A DNA stretch of 64,000 nucleotides from Argyresthia goedartella (GCA_949825045.1 OX463807.1:10317501-10381500), one strand, 5' to 3'; positions 44,071-56,290 are shown, numbered from the stretch's first letter. Numbers and translations: made by a program. The notes: generated by a model not told the origin, from the letters alone.

Positions 44071-45474
44071 TCTGTTGTGTCCTTTCCTAGTCTGTGGAAG
44101 AAAGCACTCGTTATCCCACTGCCAAAAAAATCCAATGCCTCCTCCTTCAAAGATTATAGGCCCATATCTATCCTACCCATTCTCTCCAAAGTCCTTGAAT
44201 CCATAGTCCACTCCCAACTCTCCTCCTACCTTTCATCAAACAAACTTCTCAATCCTTTCCAATCTGGGTTCAGACCAGGCCATAGTACTACCACAGCACT
44301 CTTAAAAGTCAGCGATGACATACAGCTAGCCATGGATCAGAAGTTGGTCACGGTCCTAGCCCTGCTAGACTTCAGCAATGCCTTTAACTGTGTCGATTTT
44401 GACATCCTGGTCGCTATATTGAGCTCTCTGAATGTCTCCGTCCATGCTGCTAACTGGTTCCACTCATACCTGAGAGGTCGTCAGCAACGCATTAAATCTG
44501 AAGACACCGAAACTCAATGGTGTGATCTTTCCTCAGGAGTGCCTCAAGGTGGTATTCTCTCTCCTCTTCTATTTTCAGTCTTCATCAACTCTATCTCCGA
44601 CGTTATCTCTTCTTCGTATCATCTTTACGCAGATGATCTCCAAATTTATCGCCACTTTTGCCCCTGCGATGTAGCTTCAACCGTGGAGGTACTGAATGCT
44701 GACCTCGAGAATGTGAAAGACTGGGCCTTATCATACGGGCTGTTGGTAAACCCGACCAAATCACAAGCCATGCTTTTAGGAACCAGGCACACGCTTTCCT
44801 TGATACAAAAACTTATTGTTCCCGTGTCATACAATGGCATCACAATAGAGTATACAGATCAGGCGAAAAACCTTGGGGTTATTTTTGACAACCTGCTGTC
44901 TTGGTCTCCACATGTCAGCGAGGTCAGCAGACGGGTCTTTGCGTCTTTTCACTCCCTCAGGCGTTTGCAGTACTTCTTGCCACGGCAGACCAAAATCACC
45001 CTTGCTCAGTCCCTTCTCCTGCCAATAATCGACTACGCCGATGTCTGTTGGGCGAGCGCGAACGAAGATTTACTGAACAAACTCGAACGACTTCAGAATC
45101 TTGGGATTCGGTTTCTCTTCGGGTTGCGCAAATTCGACCATGTTTCTCAATATCGCAATGAGTTGGGTTGGCTTCCAATTCGTCGTCGCCGAGACACTCA
45201 TATTCTCTCTTATCTTTTCAATATATTGAAAAATCCGCGCTATCCCAGCTACCTTCGAGACCGCTTTGAGTATCTCTTTTCAGGAGATCGGCACCGGAGA
45301 TCCCACACGGTCTCACTCTTAGCCACTCCAAGGCATAGCACCTCGGCATATGAGCATTCATTCAGGCTGCAGGCGGTTCGACTGTGGAACGCACTACCTA
45401 GCACTATAAGAGACTGTCCCTCTCTTGTCTCTTTCAAAAACCGGGTAAAAGAGCACTTCCTTTCTCTTTCGTGA
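44071..45474 (+). CDS. Reverse transcriptase of CR1-like element 2 (partial)
   Basis: About 467 codons open from the truncation to the stop at 45474; the ATG at 44062 lies in the flanking BEL sequence and is fortuitous. Counting from it: FKDYRPISILP 29-39, QSGFRPGHST 67-76, LLDFSNAF with catalytic Asp103, GVPQGGILSPLLF 159-171, YADDLQIY 189-196, GLLVNPTKSQAM, NLGVIFDN, and the C-terminal RLWNALPSTIRD block. Endonuclease and ORF1 are gone, so it cannot move alone, but all RT palm residues are present. Compared with element 1 it is frameshift-free. Confidence 0.93.
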   Translation, partial: SVVSFPSLWKKALVIPLPKKSNASSFKDYRPISILPILSKVLESIVHSQLSSYLSSNKLLNPFQSGFRPGHSTTTALLKVSDDIQLAMDQKLVTVLALLDFSNAFNCVDFDILVAILSSLNVSVHAANWFHSYLRGRQQRIKSEDTETQWCDLSSGVPQGGILSPLLFSVFINSISDVISSSYHLYADDLQIYRHFCPCDVASTVEVLNADLENVKDWALSYGLLVNPTKSQAMLLGTRHTLSLIQKLIVPVSYNGITIEYTDQAKNLGVIFDNLLSWSPHVSEVSRRVFASFHSLRRLQYFLPRQTKITLAQSLLLPIIDYADVCWASANEDLLNKLERLQNLGIRFLFGLRKFDHVSQYRNELGWLPIRRRRDTHILSYLFNILKNPRYPSYLRDRFEYLFSGDRHRRSHTVSLLATPRHSTSAYEHSFRLQAVRLWNALPSTIRDCPSLVSFKNRVKEHFLSLS

Positions 45475-45779
45475 GAGTTATATATAGTATATATATCATT
45501 ATAATATATAAACTATATGTATGTATTGTATTTAGTAGTCTGGTATGTAAGTATTTTATTTTCCGTATTTTATATTATATATGTATTTTAGTATAGATTA
45601 GATATTAGATATTGTACACTGCCTACCCTTTCATGATACATTTCGCTTTCATGCCTTGGTTTGCTGGAAGAAATCTCTTTTTAGAGATAAGCTCGCTTTT
45701 GTACATATGATTTCTCCTAATGTAACCTTTTAAATTTATTATGTGTGTGTGCAATAAAGAATTATGAATTATGAATTAT
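44071..45779 (+). mobile_element. CR1/Jockey-type non-LTR element 2, 5'-truncated
   Basis: Inserted in the BEL element with target duplication GAGTGG (44065-44070 and 45780-45785). It starts inside RT (FPSLWKKALV), has a 3' UTR with GCAATAAAGAATT and an (ATTATGA)n tail (45761-45780). The undamaged reading frame and exact edges show a late insertion. Confidence 0.92.
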
Positions 45780-45809
45780 GAGTGGCCCCGTGGCGCCGAA
45801 TTTTTCAGC

Positions 45810-46066
45810 TTAGTCGGCGTCGATGAGTCTGACGGTGGAGCTGTCGTCGAGAAGGGCGTGTGTGTTTTCTTCACCCGCCGCACCGATGACTCGAATTGGG
45901 ATGATCTTGAGAGATGTTTGTGATCGCGTTGTCCACGTCGATGTCACGGCTTCTATCTGTATTTCTTCTTTTTTCTGTTGCCTCGTGAAGTGAAGAAGAG
46001 CGTGGTGAGACTGTTTGCAGCCGTCGGGTTCACATCTTCTCGGTTTGCAGTGGTGATTCTTTGTTC
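45810..46066 (-). pseudogene. BEL/Pao zinc knuckle and protease
   Basis: The minus frame runs KNHHCKPRRCEPDGCKQSHH with ALLHF after it (the Cys/His knuckle before the protease), then IIPIRVIGAAGEENTHALLD and DSSTVRLIDAD before a TAA stop (45810-45812). The usual catalytic triad is D-x-G-S in LLDDGSTV; here Gly is replaced by Ser. After the stop the frame continues AEKFGATGPL up to the CR1 insertion. At its 5' end it is fused directly to 52 bases of LTR, so gag is deleted. Confidence 0.85.
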
Positions 46067-46118
46067 TGTAACTATACTATATACATCTTTCTTAACCTAT
46101 TAATAGACGTCCCGCACA

Positions 46119-47160
46119 ATCTGTTTAAGACATTTGACTGGGGTGATGCACGGAGGGAGTTAAAAATAAAGCGTTGGATCTATTAAGATCGTACTTAAGC
46201 AGTTGAATTAAAAAATCAGAAATCAACGACGTTGAATCTGATGGATCGGGTGTAAAATTGGCGTTCCACAAGGTTCCCTATTAGGTTCTTTCTTATTGCT
46301 GGCGTATTTTAACGATTTGCGTTTTATGGTAGATAATTTTTGACTCAAGTAGTGTTGTTTGCTGACGATACATCACTAGTCTTCAAATTTGAAAGACAAA
46401 AAATATAAATTTTGATATTGTTAATGATGTATACAATAGTCTTTAACCTTGAATTGGTTCACAGTTTATTATTATTTGTTAAACGCTGGTTAAACCAAGT
46501 GTGTCAACTTCTCACTCGCGTTTGTCAGGCAAGTTGAGACCAGTTTAATATTAGACAGCAACACGTGAGAAATAGTAAATGACACAAAGTTTCCTGGAAT
46601 AACAATTAATGGCAAATTTCAGTGGGGATACCACATAAACGAATAAGCCGGAATAATATTTTTTGTGGTTTACGCTATAAGGAATATCAAACAGTACACA
46701 GATATGGCTACAGCAAGGCTAGTCTATTTTAGTTACTTTCATATTGTCAGGTCCTTTGGTATCTTGTTATATAAGCAGCGGATATTCAAACTAGTTTTAT
46801 ATCACAGAAAAGAGCTATACGGGCAATTTATAATTTAAAATGCACAGACTCCTTAAAAGGTGTTTTTTTTTTCAAGAAATTGACATACTGTAGCTAGAAT
46901 TTATTTTCGAAAAACTTTGTACGCAAGAAACTTTCAATATTATCCAAAATTTGCCATAGCTGTAATGTTAACCTAAGAAATAATCACAGACTATCACGCT
47001 CCGGTTTAGGCTCGCAAAAGTTAGCAAGTTTAGCAAGTTATTCTTTCAGGAGTCAGATTTTCTTCTAGAACAAGATTTGAAATTACCATTTGAGCAATTT
47101 AAAAAAGATGCAATACGTTTTTTTCTAAATATACAATATTCCAGAGAACATGAATGACAA
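46119..47160 (+). pseudogene. Decayed non-LTR reverse transcriptase
   Basis: Begins at the BEL edge with DLFKTFDW (motif A region), then GVPQGSLLGSFLLLAYFNDL, LFADDTSLVFKFE in a shifted frame, GITINGKFQWGYHI, ATARLVYFSYFHIVRSFGIL and a C-terminal LPFEQFKKDAIRF. Many stops and shifts. It is the oldest element of this cluster: BEL entered it, and CR1-like element 2 then entered BEL. Confidence 0.85.
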
Positions 47161-48316
47161 GAGTGCATGGTGATAATCTAACTCAACACAGAACTCGCAG
47201 TTAATGATATTGTAATAATGTATTATTGCATATTATTTAGAACAATTAATATAGTAATATATGTTTTAGTTAAACATAACCTATTTTTATTCCAATGTAG
47301 ATAAGTGGCAAAAGATGACGTAGTAAACAAAGATGACGTTAACTACGTCATCTTTGTTTATGTAAATATTACGTTTTACCTGTTTTTAAACACTCTTCTT
47401 TAATTTAAGCCATTTGCCAATAGAACCTTATCATTCTATCAAAGGATTCGGGAAATCCAATGTGTATTGAAGGACTCCGTTGGCAACCTACTGCACTATA
47501 CTATGGCCAGTAAATCTCACTATCAGAGAGGTAGCTACTATTTGATGACCAAGAAACTTCGTGAAATTAAATATCGTAGATTTTTCATGGGTTTGTAACG
47601 GAATCCTATTTTTAGGGGACCTATTTTTGTTCGTCCGTCTGTCATAAGAATGTATCTTTTGAACCTCATGATGATAGACACTTGTGATTACGTACAAAAA
47701 GTAAGGGCCCGACACATGAAATGCGAATCCATTCAATCCGTCGCGTCCACAGAGATTTGGGATTCTAACCTCATTCTTGAAATTACTAACATAATATTAT
47801 TAATATGTATTACTTTCTTTTCCATCTTTGTCCTTTCCTTGTTGTATGAGGCTTTATTCAGTAATTGAAGTGACAATCACCAGAAACGTCGTTGGTAATA
47901 ATAGAACCCTCATATCGTAGTTTTGCGAAATCTAACCAAACAGTGTTGTGTGAGCCTGTGTGTGATGTGACCAAGTCAGCTATAGTGTGGTTTGTTCGAT
48001 ATAACAGAGGATAAATTAAGGTGATATGTCAACAAAATTGACACTTTTTGAAGTTATTTATCTGCTGTTCAAAAGAAGTCCCGAGTTAAATAAATTAGTA
48101 TAACAATTTTGAAACCTTTTTCTAGATTTTCTAGATTAAAACACAAAATTCAAAAATATTGATTTTAGGTATTCCTAAATTACCTATTATAAAAATTTAC
48201 ATAGATATTTTAGTTAATTTTGTATCAATTTAAAACCAACTTTTTATAACGGGGACCTTTGCACGGACGAGGTATCCCCTTAAGTTAGAAGGATACTTTG
48301 GGTAGTTGTTTTATGT
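47161..48316. other. No gene; hairpin at 47324-47360
   Basis: A perfect 16-bp hairpin (47324-47339 / 47345-47360, loop TAACT) with an extra copy of AAAGATGACGTAGT upstream that can pair in competition. A lepidopteran-type phrase lies at 47598-47645. Frames at 47488-47868 have no known motif. Confidence 0.6.
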
Positions 48317-48450
48317 ACAACGAAGTGTGTATAGTATAGTGAATTTTGTTATAACTGAAGGATAAATGTGAATGTTTTTTATTTACAACGAAGTTTGTTA
48401 TAGTGAATTATGTAAAAACCAAAGGATAAATGTGAATATTAAAAGGAGAG
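48317..48450 (+). repeat. 68-bp tandem duplication
   Basis: ACAACGAAGTxTGT...AGGATAAATGTGAAT at 48317 is repeated, diverged, at 48385. Confidence 0.8.
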
Positions 48451-49395
48451 ATTCCTATAACTTTACCACATATATAATGACTTCAGTAGTCCATTTTTTT
48501 AAATAATTATAACAATTTAGTGCAGACAGTCAGAGTGACAGATCATCGTTGTCTTAGAAATTATTTTCAGTTTAATAGCCGGATTTGTAGGTACCTACTA
48601 AGATTATTTGTGTTTGAACTAACAATCGAAAAGTGCGTGCAAATTTTAACATTTTAAAAATCATCTGTATATGGAGTCCTGCTCCAGAGTCTAACTTATA
48701 CCCTTCTAATGAAACGGGTTTGTTATGTGTGTAGGCATTACAGGTACTCTCACGTCTAGTAAGTAAACCTACGTATTTAATCATGCCCCCGATGATGAAG
48801 TTCCCTAATTGTTTTGAGTAGTTCGGCAAGCCAACCATCCCAAATCGAACTAGGAAACCGTTGAAAGGGAAGGGACCAAATACAAATACTCATCAGATTG
48901 TAATTAATGATCATGGCCCATTTTGTTTTGATGAGTATGTAAAGGTAAGTAAACTTTATTTGGTATGTTTAGAAGCTTTGGGGCTTTATCGCTCCGCAGG
49001 GATTAGCCAAGTGTGAAACTGCACAATGTCTGAAAGGTTAATTTATTTGTTTAGGCGGGATATCTCTGAGGGTATAGACACCTTTGGGTGATGGCGTTTA
49101 ACCTTCATAGTTTCTATATTACTAACAGGTATATTGTAGCAACGATCCGATGTAGACAAAGTCACCATTTTTGTTTACATATGCTTAGCAAACGTATTTT
49201 ATGTATGCCTCCTCTCTACATTGGACCATTGTGGGAGAAAGGGCGCAGAATCTCCCAGAGATATTTTTTTGATATCTTTTAAAAATTGGTTTTGTTTAAC
49301 TTATACAAATATTACAAAAATAATTATTATAACTAATATGCAGGAATAAATCATTCCAAATTATTAACAGCCATTTACGTATTGAGTTAAATTAA
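48451..49395. other. No recognisable gene
   Basis: AT-rich. Frames at 48572-48838 (-) and 49088-49282 (+) lack motifs. Confidence 0.5.
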
Positions 49396-49640
49396 CCTCC
49401 GGACTGGCCAGGGCCGAATGAATGTACAAGTGGGGGTATAGAGACAATCAATCCTTTCTGCTCCTGTGGAGCTATTCAGAGCACGGCCCACCTCAAGGAC
49501 GACATGTCCTATATGGTCGATCGAGGGCGGACTGCTAAAAGTCCACTCCGCTGACGAAGAGTATATCCAATGGCTGCTCAGGCTGCCGCCTTTGTGATTT
49601 GTGACAAGTACGCTGGCGACCAAACGCTAAATAAATACAC
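49396..49640 (+). pseudogene. Non-LTR ORF2 C-terminal zinc-finger fragment
   Basis: The plus frame has SFLCSCGAIQSTAHLKD, the C-x-C-G ... Q-x-x-x-H knuckle found after RNase H or RT in several insect LINE ORF2 proteins. After a frameshift EEYIQWLLRLPPL and a stop follow, fitting the usual C-terminus. No RT is attached. Confidence 0.65.
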
Positions 49641-50526
49641 CATGCACTCTTATAATTTTAAACCAATTTTAGACAAAGTCGTTTTTCTTGGTTTTTAAAT
49701 GCTGAAATGACTATTTGACAATCTCCAGAGGTATCCTGTTTTAGTAGAGAATGCCTTGATAGAACTGCTTACTTTCGCGAGTCTAAACCGCGGCGCACCC
49801 GCGCACCTGGTCTGTGAATATTTATTGAAAGGATGAAATTTGTTGTCCTTGCGTGTAAAGGTTCTTTCTTACATACAATTACTGCCCACCCTGTACAAGA
49901 TGTAGATAGTGTTCCCCATCCCACAAACATCTCATCACAACTGTTCGACCAAACATAAGAGATCAATATAGTAAAGTGGGGAGTGATACTGACATAAGCA
50001 TGCCTGCTGTCTGTCAGTACAACTCCCATACTTCTCAGCTGGACGTTGTATTTATGGAAAAATCAGATAAATATTATTCCGTAGCATTCGATTTACGTTT
50101 GCTATTTAAGTCGAGTATCGTCACCTTTTGTTTGTGTGGAATTTCTTGGCACGTGTACGGGAATAATATAACTATATTCTGACGACAACGTGCACAATCG
50201 GTGCACCTACAACAAACCCTCGGTATTTCCCCAGACAACGGTACTTTAAAACGAGTTACCAGGTGCATTGAGGCATTTCATTTCGTCTAAACTAGGTAAA
50301 GCTTTTCGAGTTGTATGTATCCAATGCAGGGATGGACGTCGAATAATTCTCGAGAACGGTGAGCCTTGAGGGATAATATGTTCGACGGCTGAGGGCAAAA
50401 AGTAGTAACGAAATAAGAACTCGTTTTTTTTTACAAAACTTCTATGTGTCAAATGGGTTACGAATATTATTTATTATTTTCAAGATTCTATAACTATATA
50501 CATATAAAGATAACAAAACAATGTGT
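49641..50526. other. No recognisable gene
   Basis: Overlapping short frames on both strands (49769-50452) without known motifs. Confidence 0.5.
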
Positions 50527-50656
50527 TGTAAGGATCGGCCTATAGGTGGTGAATGAGACGAGTCATTTGTTCAATAGACAGGCGTTTAATGATCCTAGAG
50601 TTATACATACATACTGATTATATAGGGATAGGGTAAAGGTGTGTTCGCACACTACA
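50527..50656 (-). repeat. 3' LTR of the LARD-like element (130 bp)
   Basis: The minus strand starts TGTAGTGTGCGAACAC and ends GATCCTTACA. Contains TATATAAT (complement 50617-50624) and ATTAAA downstream. Confidence 0.9.
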
Positions 50657-50675
50657 CCTTCCCCCTTTTTTTCAA
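50657..50675 (-). other. Polypurine tract of the LARD-like element
   Basis: The minus strand reads AAAAAAAGGGGGAAGG directly before the 3' LTR. Confidence 0.85.
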
Positions 50676-53600
50676 AGAAAATATATAGTATCATATTTTT
50701 TTAATAAAATTTCATGAAAACAATTGATATTAGACATAAGATAACATCACCATAATTATATATCAGTCACATCTACTTCCAAAATCTGTGTAACTCAAAT
50801 CATAATAATAACAAATAACATTTTACAAATAAACACTTAAATTTAGCACCAGCTCTATAATTTTTTTTGTCAATTTAATGTTTAGCAAATTTTATCATCT
50901 AATTTTTTACACATTCGGAACATCTGTTAGAAAATTTTTCATAAGTATAGACCTGAGTATACAGATATTTGTTGTATGTATACAAAACACTTTTATTTTA
51001 TTTTATGTAAATTTTCAACAATTTCTATTTCGATAAAGCATACACTGTCATTGATATAAAATGTATAAAGGAAACGATATATTGTTTCTAACATCATTAC
51101 AATAAACATGATTATATAGAAATATCATCTCCTCAGTCTTATTAAACTAAATTAAAACTAATATGAGATTATAAAATCTTATCACATAAAACATCAAATA
51201 AAATTTAGAAGATGTAGAGTTGCATAACAATATATGAATGTAGAGCAATACAATATCAACTAAATTTACGGTTGTACAATAACATAAAAATATAGCGTAA
51301 AAAAAATACAACTAAATGTAACTAGGGTTGTACTAAAATCAGTAAATGTACCTAGGGTTGACGACATGAATCATTATTTTGTTTAACCACATTAAATAAA
51401 ATATTACTAAATCAAAACTTTGTAATTGCCATGTTTAAAATCTCTCATTATTTTCTGGATCGCCCTTTTATTTCTTCCTTTGTTGATTTATTCAACTCTT
51501 ATTTCTTCAATCACAAACTTACTTTATTTACGTATTTTATTTGAGTTTATCATATCATGCCTACATTCTCGAAACCATTAAATTTACTTTGTGTATAAAA
51601 TATATCATATGTCATAATAACCCTTCATTCCTGAAACCAACAAAATATACTTTCTTTTCATAAACAATCTCAATCAATCAGTCTTTTATTTTTAGTCCGC
51701 TTCAACTTCATATAGGTACTTTTTAAGGGTATCCGGATCCCATATTATTTCACATTATAGTGAGTGCACTTGTATAGGTACTTTCATTTTTTATTTATTT
51801 ATAGACGTCTTATGGTACTTTTATTATAACAATATTTAAATACATAGACTATTAGTACCTGGCTCCAGGTCTACCTGCCTGAGCCTGCTCGCGAGCTTAT
51901 TAGGTCATCGAGATCCCACCTTCTCACAAAGGAAACTCGTTCACGTCATGATCGAAGAGGAAGGATTCGTGCCTTGTACCTTGTACCTTTGAGACTGATG
52001 AAAATACAATAACATATCGGACTCGCCAATAGTTAAGTACCATACTAAAAACATAACTTATACTCAATCAATACGAATCCTTCGAATTTTAAGACATTCT
52101 GCAAATCTTGGATGATCAGTCCAAATTTTTTCGAAAGCTTACTAAATGAAGTGTTCCCAGCTGTCTTACTCAGTGCACATGAGTTCCTATCTCAACATTC
52201 TAAACATTCTCTTTTTGTTTCGTTCTAGAAACAAATCCATACCTAATTCACTATACTCTCTATATAACTCACAACACCAACATTCTAAAATCAAACAAAA
52301 ATATAACTTTCCTATGTAATGCGAAATTACATAACTTTACTGGCAAATAAAATATATAGCGATCTTAAAACTTTACTAATCCCCACTTCTTAAAACAATT
52401 TGCATCTCATACCACACATATAATAAAATATCTCATATCAACATAATTGTTATCCTTTTAAATCTTCCTGATCAGATCAAACAAACCTAGGTATACGTAG
52501 CCATAAACAAAACATATTTTATCTCAATCATCAACATAACGTATCCCTTCATGTATCTTCTGTCATTCAACTTCTCACAACACTAACTTATTTCCATTTC
52601 AAACACAAGGTACATATTACTTTTACTTCCTTTCATAATTTATTTATACTCTTTCCATCATACACTTCACGCAAATAATAATGATGTAAGTAACATAAGC
52701 AATTAAGCATACTAAACATATTACATCGACAAGTACTTAAGTAACAACCACAATACATATTGTACTATGTCGGCTTCACTACAACTCTTGTAACTAAAAA
52801 AAATATATAACCTATCGACTTTCGACAAAATAAACTGATTGTTATTCCCAAACGAACAAAATAATTTAAAAGTTATATGTAATATCTATTTACTAACTGA
52901 AGATTTCACAAGATCTAAGTAATTACCAAAGTGTTATCCTTTCATTTTATAATCTTACTGAATCATCATAACGACAGTTTAAAAAATAACATAAAATTTT
53001 CAAGTATTTTACAGTAATACTATTCTGAACATGAGTTTTCTTTGTCATGTAATTTTTTAAAACCATATAAAACAAAATTGTCTTACTTCTATGAAGAGAC
53101 TTTATTCGCTGATCAGACTATAATTCTATAAAAAAACTTAGTTGCACATTGCATTGCACGAAAGTTAATTACTGAAACAAACTTTTAATTCATGTAACTA
53201 ACTTGGTTCCGTTGCTCATATATTTTTGTTATTTGAGGATATACGGTATGTCCTAAACTGAAAATTTATCTGAAAAACTTATAAATGAATGCAAGTTTAA
53301 GCCAGAACCTGAAAAAAATATACATACCTTATTTTTATAATCTGTTTTTTTTTTTTTTTTCATAAATCAAATATATTCGTATATATATCGCAATATACAC
53401 GTAATAAATACTCTAATGTATTTATATGTCTAAAATTAACTAAAACTGAAATAAATACATACTTTTTTCAAATTAACTACTTGTTATAATGGTTCTAATA
53501 TACTTCGCTGCGGTACCCTAATTTAGGCCACAAACATCCATCACCATTTATGTATCTCTCATATCAGTCAGCAGAAACTAATATCTTTATCTTTATTTAG

Positions 53601-55850
53601 AAGTAGCAGAAACATGAACTGCTATTTCTCATATGAACAATTATTTTACTCTGCAATCAAAACATGTGCTAAGGTTGCTTGCATGTACATATTTGTAAAC
53701 ACTGTATCAAATTACTATACCTTTTGGTTTAACTGGAACTGTTACCAAGTGAACTGAAACATTTTGGTACTTGCTTTGTACAATAGGTGTACATGATAAT
53801 TATTATTTTATAATAAAAATAGCTTTGTATTTTTACTGAATACATGATCGGTTGCGAGGCATTAATACTTTTTTCTTCACACTTTACACTTTATATCACA
53901 TACCTTCCATACAAAGAATATTCTCATTAGATCACACATTCAAAATACACAAACAAAAAGACACTTAAAAAAAACAAACACACTTTCTACTTCCTTAAAA
54001 AAAATATATATTTCATTTTGTGATAACTTCTAATCTAAACCGTGAATATTTCTTTTAATTTGACCTCACACTCAGTCATTTACTCTATATAACAATAATA
54101 ATCACGCATATTTTCAAAACGTAAGTACAACACAATTTACTTTCCGATAATATACATCTCTCTATTCACAATCAAAACAAATAAAAGTCAATTTAATGTA
54201 TACTTCACCAACTCTACTTATTCAACTGCGTATTACTTTCACTCACTAGCATGCTCTATTTTAACATACGGCGCAATACTTCATTCCTCCACTGAACCCT
54301 ATAATCTCTAACAACATCCATCACCAAATACGGTTTCTAATAAAGTTCTCTGAGTCATTTATTCATTATATTAAAACTTCATCATTACTTTTATAGTAGT
54401 GCAGCTGCAATAAGAGCTGCTAGGTATTGTTACGATCCATTCTCGTCAGAACTTCTAAGCGAATTATCGGTATTATCTTAATTTGGCAACTGCTAAACAA
54501 TTTCTAGGTGGTCTCCTAATTTGGTTTTCTGTTGTTATCTGTATTGTACTGCATCGCGTCACATGCATTATTGGTTTGAATTCTACACCTTTGGTTATAA
54601 CTGGGACTGAATATTTTTCTATCCTACACTATTAGGTACAATTTGAATTCTAAAATTTACTTTGAATATGTGCATTTTAATTACTTAAATTAAGTAAAAT
54701 AGGTAATTTACTATGAAAAACAATAACAAAATTTTAACGTATCTTTTGTACAGTATAAGTAGGTATATCACACAAATCATCACACGTCACATCTCTTTTA
54801 CTAATTCATGCCACATTCTATGAAATCATCATCATCATCATCATCACCGTTTTACATACATCATCACAATACTTATTTTTATTCATCATTTAAAATTAAT
54901 ATCACTTGCTATATCGATTCTCATCGCCTTCGTAAATTTAGTCCATCATCCATCAACACCTGCCAAATAATATTTCATCAACTTTCACACAAACAACTTT
55001 CTTCTCGTTTTTTTTTTGTTTATACCTATATTTATTCATACATGATGTTCTTACTCTCATACGTCAATTAATTCGTTAAAAAAACTAATAAAGTTCTTGA
55101 CGTCAACCCCTTACAAATTAATCTGAATTATTTATTACACCATATTCGGGGAAGTAAAGCATACACATACAAAACAATTTTAATTTCTTAAATATTCAAT
55201 TTCTAATCGTTCAATATGTCTTTTACATTTACAAATGAACAATTATGCCGGTAATTGTTTACTAATAAATTGTCTCAAATAAAATATCTCACGAAAATCA
55301 CTAAACAATTACAAAAAAAATCGGGTTACGACTCACGATCACGAAGACTTCGCGTGGCACCTATCGTTTCTATTGCCTTAGTGCTGCAGCTCGCTCCGGG
55401 ACACATCTCCCAGCTGCTCCTCATCGGGCCCGTACATTGTACAGCGTACACTTCGCCCTGCGCCCTGCGTCACACATCATCTCGGCTTGCACAGATTACC
55501 CGGCACCCGGCAGGAATCATCTTTATAGTTTGGGTTTTAAGGTAACCTGGTTTTTTGTTCTGCATACTGTATCTGGATCTAGACGTCTGGTAGTTGTTTG
55601 TTAGTTTATTTAGTCATTTTGGTTTTATTTGGCGGTCTTCTTAATTATTATTTTTTTAAATCAATCATTATTCATCATTTAGTAGTTTAATATAAGTTGA
55701 CAGGTATAATTTTCTTCACTGTAGTTATTTAGGTATAATTTTAGCACTGTGTCTCTTCACTTTTTATTACACATTACATAGTCCAAATTTCATTTCACTT
55801 CACACAAAAATATGCCATTCGGCGCAGCACTGCCTTTTAGGGCAGGCTGG
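50676..55850. other. AT-rich non-coding core of the LARD-like element
   Basis: No coding region. Blocks conserved with 13.8-15.8 kb concentrate at 51715-52160 (including AGCTCGCGAGCTTATT) and 53460-53790. A (TCA)n microsatellite lies at about 54823-54846. A GC-richer part at 55320-55550 lies near the 5' leader; a plus-strand frame of 96 codons there has no motif. Confidence 0.75.
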
Positions 55851-55866
55851 CCTGGCAAGGTCGCCA
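55851..55866 (-). other. Primer binding site of the LARD-like element
   Basis: The minus strand reads TGGCGACCTTGCCAGG starting directly at the LTR edge. It resembles the complement of an insect tRNA-Arg 3' end (TGGCGACCGTGACAGG as I recall it), 14 of 16 matching. Confidence 0.75.
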
Positions 55867-55996
55867 TGTAAGGATCGGCCTATAGGTGGTGAATGAGACG
55901 AGTCATTTGTTCAATAGACAGGCGTTTAATGATCCTAGAGTTATACATACATACTGATTATATAGGGATAGGGTAAAGGTGTGTTCGCACACTACA
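55867..55996 (-). repeat. 5' LTR of the LARD-like element (130 bp)
   Basis: Same sequence as 50527-50656. The TATA-like box (complement 55957-55964) would drive leftward transcription through the non-coding core. Confidence 0.9.
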
Positions 55997-56000
55997 GTGT

Positions 56001-56290
56001 AATCAGAGTGTAACATAATCGGGGAATAGGAGGAGCGCCCCATTAAAAAATAAGCAAAAACAACAGCTAAACTGCTAATCCTTTCTGAAATTTTCATCTC
56101 AATTAGAGTGTGACAAGAACGAGGGTTTGGGAGGGCAGAGGCCCTCCGTTTAGAAAAGAAACAAATACAACAGCCTGGACACATAGACCTGTTGCCGCTG
56201 CTAATCCTTTCTGAGGTTGTAATCAAAATCAGAGTGCAAAAAGAGCGGAATGTTGGGTGGGCGGAGCTCGCACTGAGCGTTAACGAGACA
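56001..56290. repeat. Degenerate ~100-126-bp tandem repeat
   Basis: AATCAGAGTG, AATTAGAGTG and AATCAGAGTG begin three units at about 56002, 56102 and 56228; each of the first two ends with a CTGCTAATCCTTTCTGA block. The LARD-like element inserted at its left edge. Confidence 0.65.

Larger units (their letters stand above)
41480..46118 (-). mobile_element. BEL/Pao LTR element, internally deleted and nested
   Basis: Minus-strand order: 5' LTR remnant (46067-46118), zinc knuckle and protease (45810-46066), a CR1-like insertion (44071-45779), protease-to-RT linker (43693-44064), a foreign insert (about 42914-43665), integrase (42065-42913) and 3' LTR (42057 leftward). RT and RNase H are missing. 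The right edge ends ...CCCGCACA. The left edge is not resolved; 41480 is a guess. Confidence 0.8.
50527..55996 (-). mobile_element. Non-coding LTR element (LARD-like), complete
   Basis: A 5,470-bp element with 130-bp LTRs that I find identical by eye, 4-bp duplication GTGT (50523-50526, 55997-56000), PBS next to the right LTR and PPT next to the left LTR, so orientation is minus. The 5.2-kb interior has no reading frame above 96 codons on either strand and no retroelement motif. It fits a large retrotransposon derivative (LARD) mobilised by proteins of another element. A truncated relative lies at 13755-15973. Confidence 0.88.

Noticed and set aside
54808..55071. Serine/histidine-rich protein
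   Set aside because: Produced by a TCA microsatellite and low-complexity AT-rich DNA.
55255..55545. Protein in the LARD-like core
   Set aside because: Antisense to the element, no motif, longest of several chance frames.
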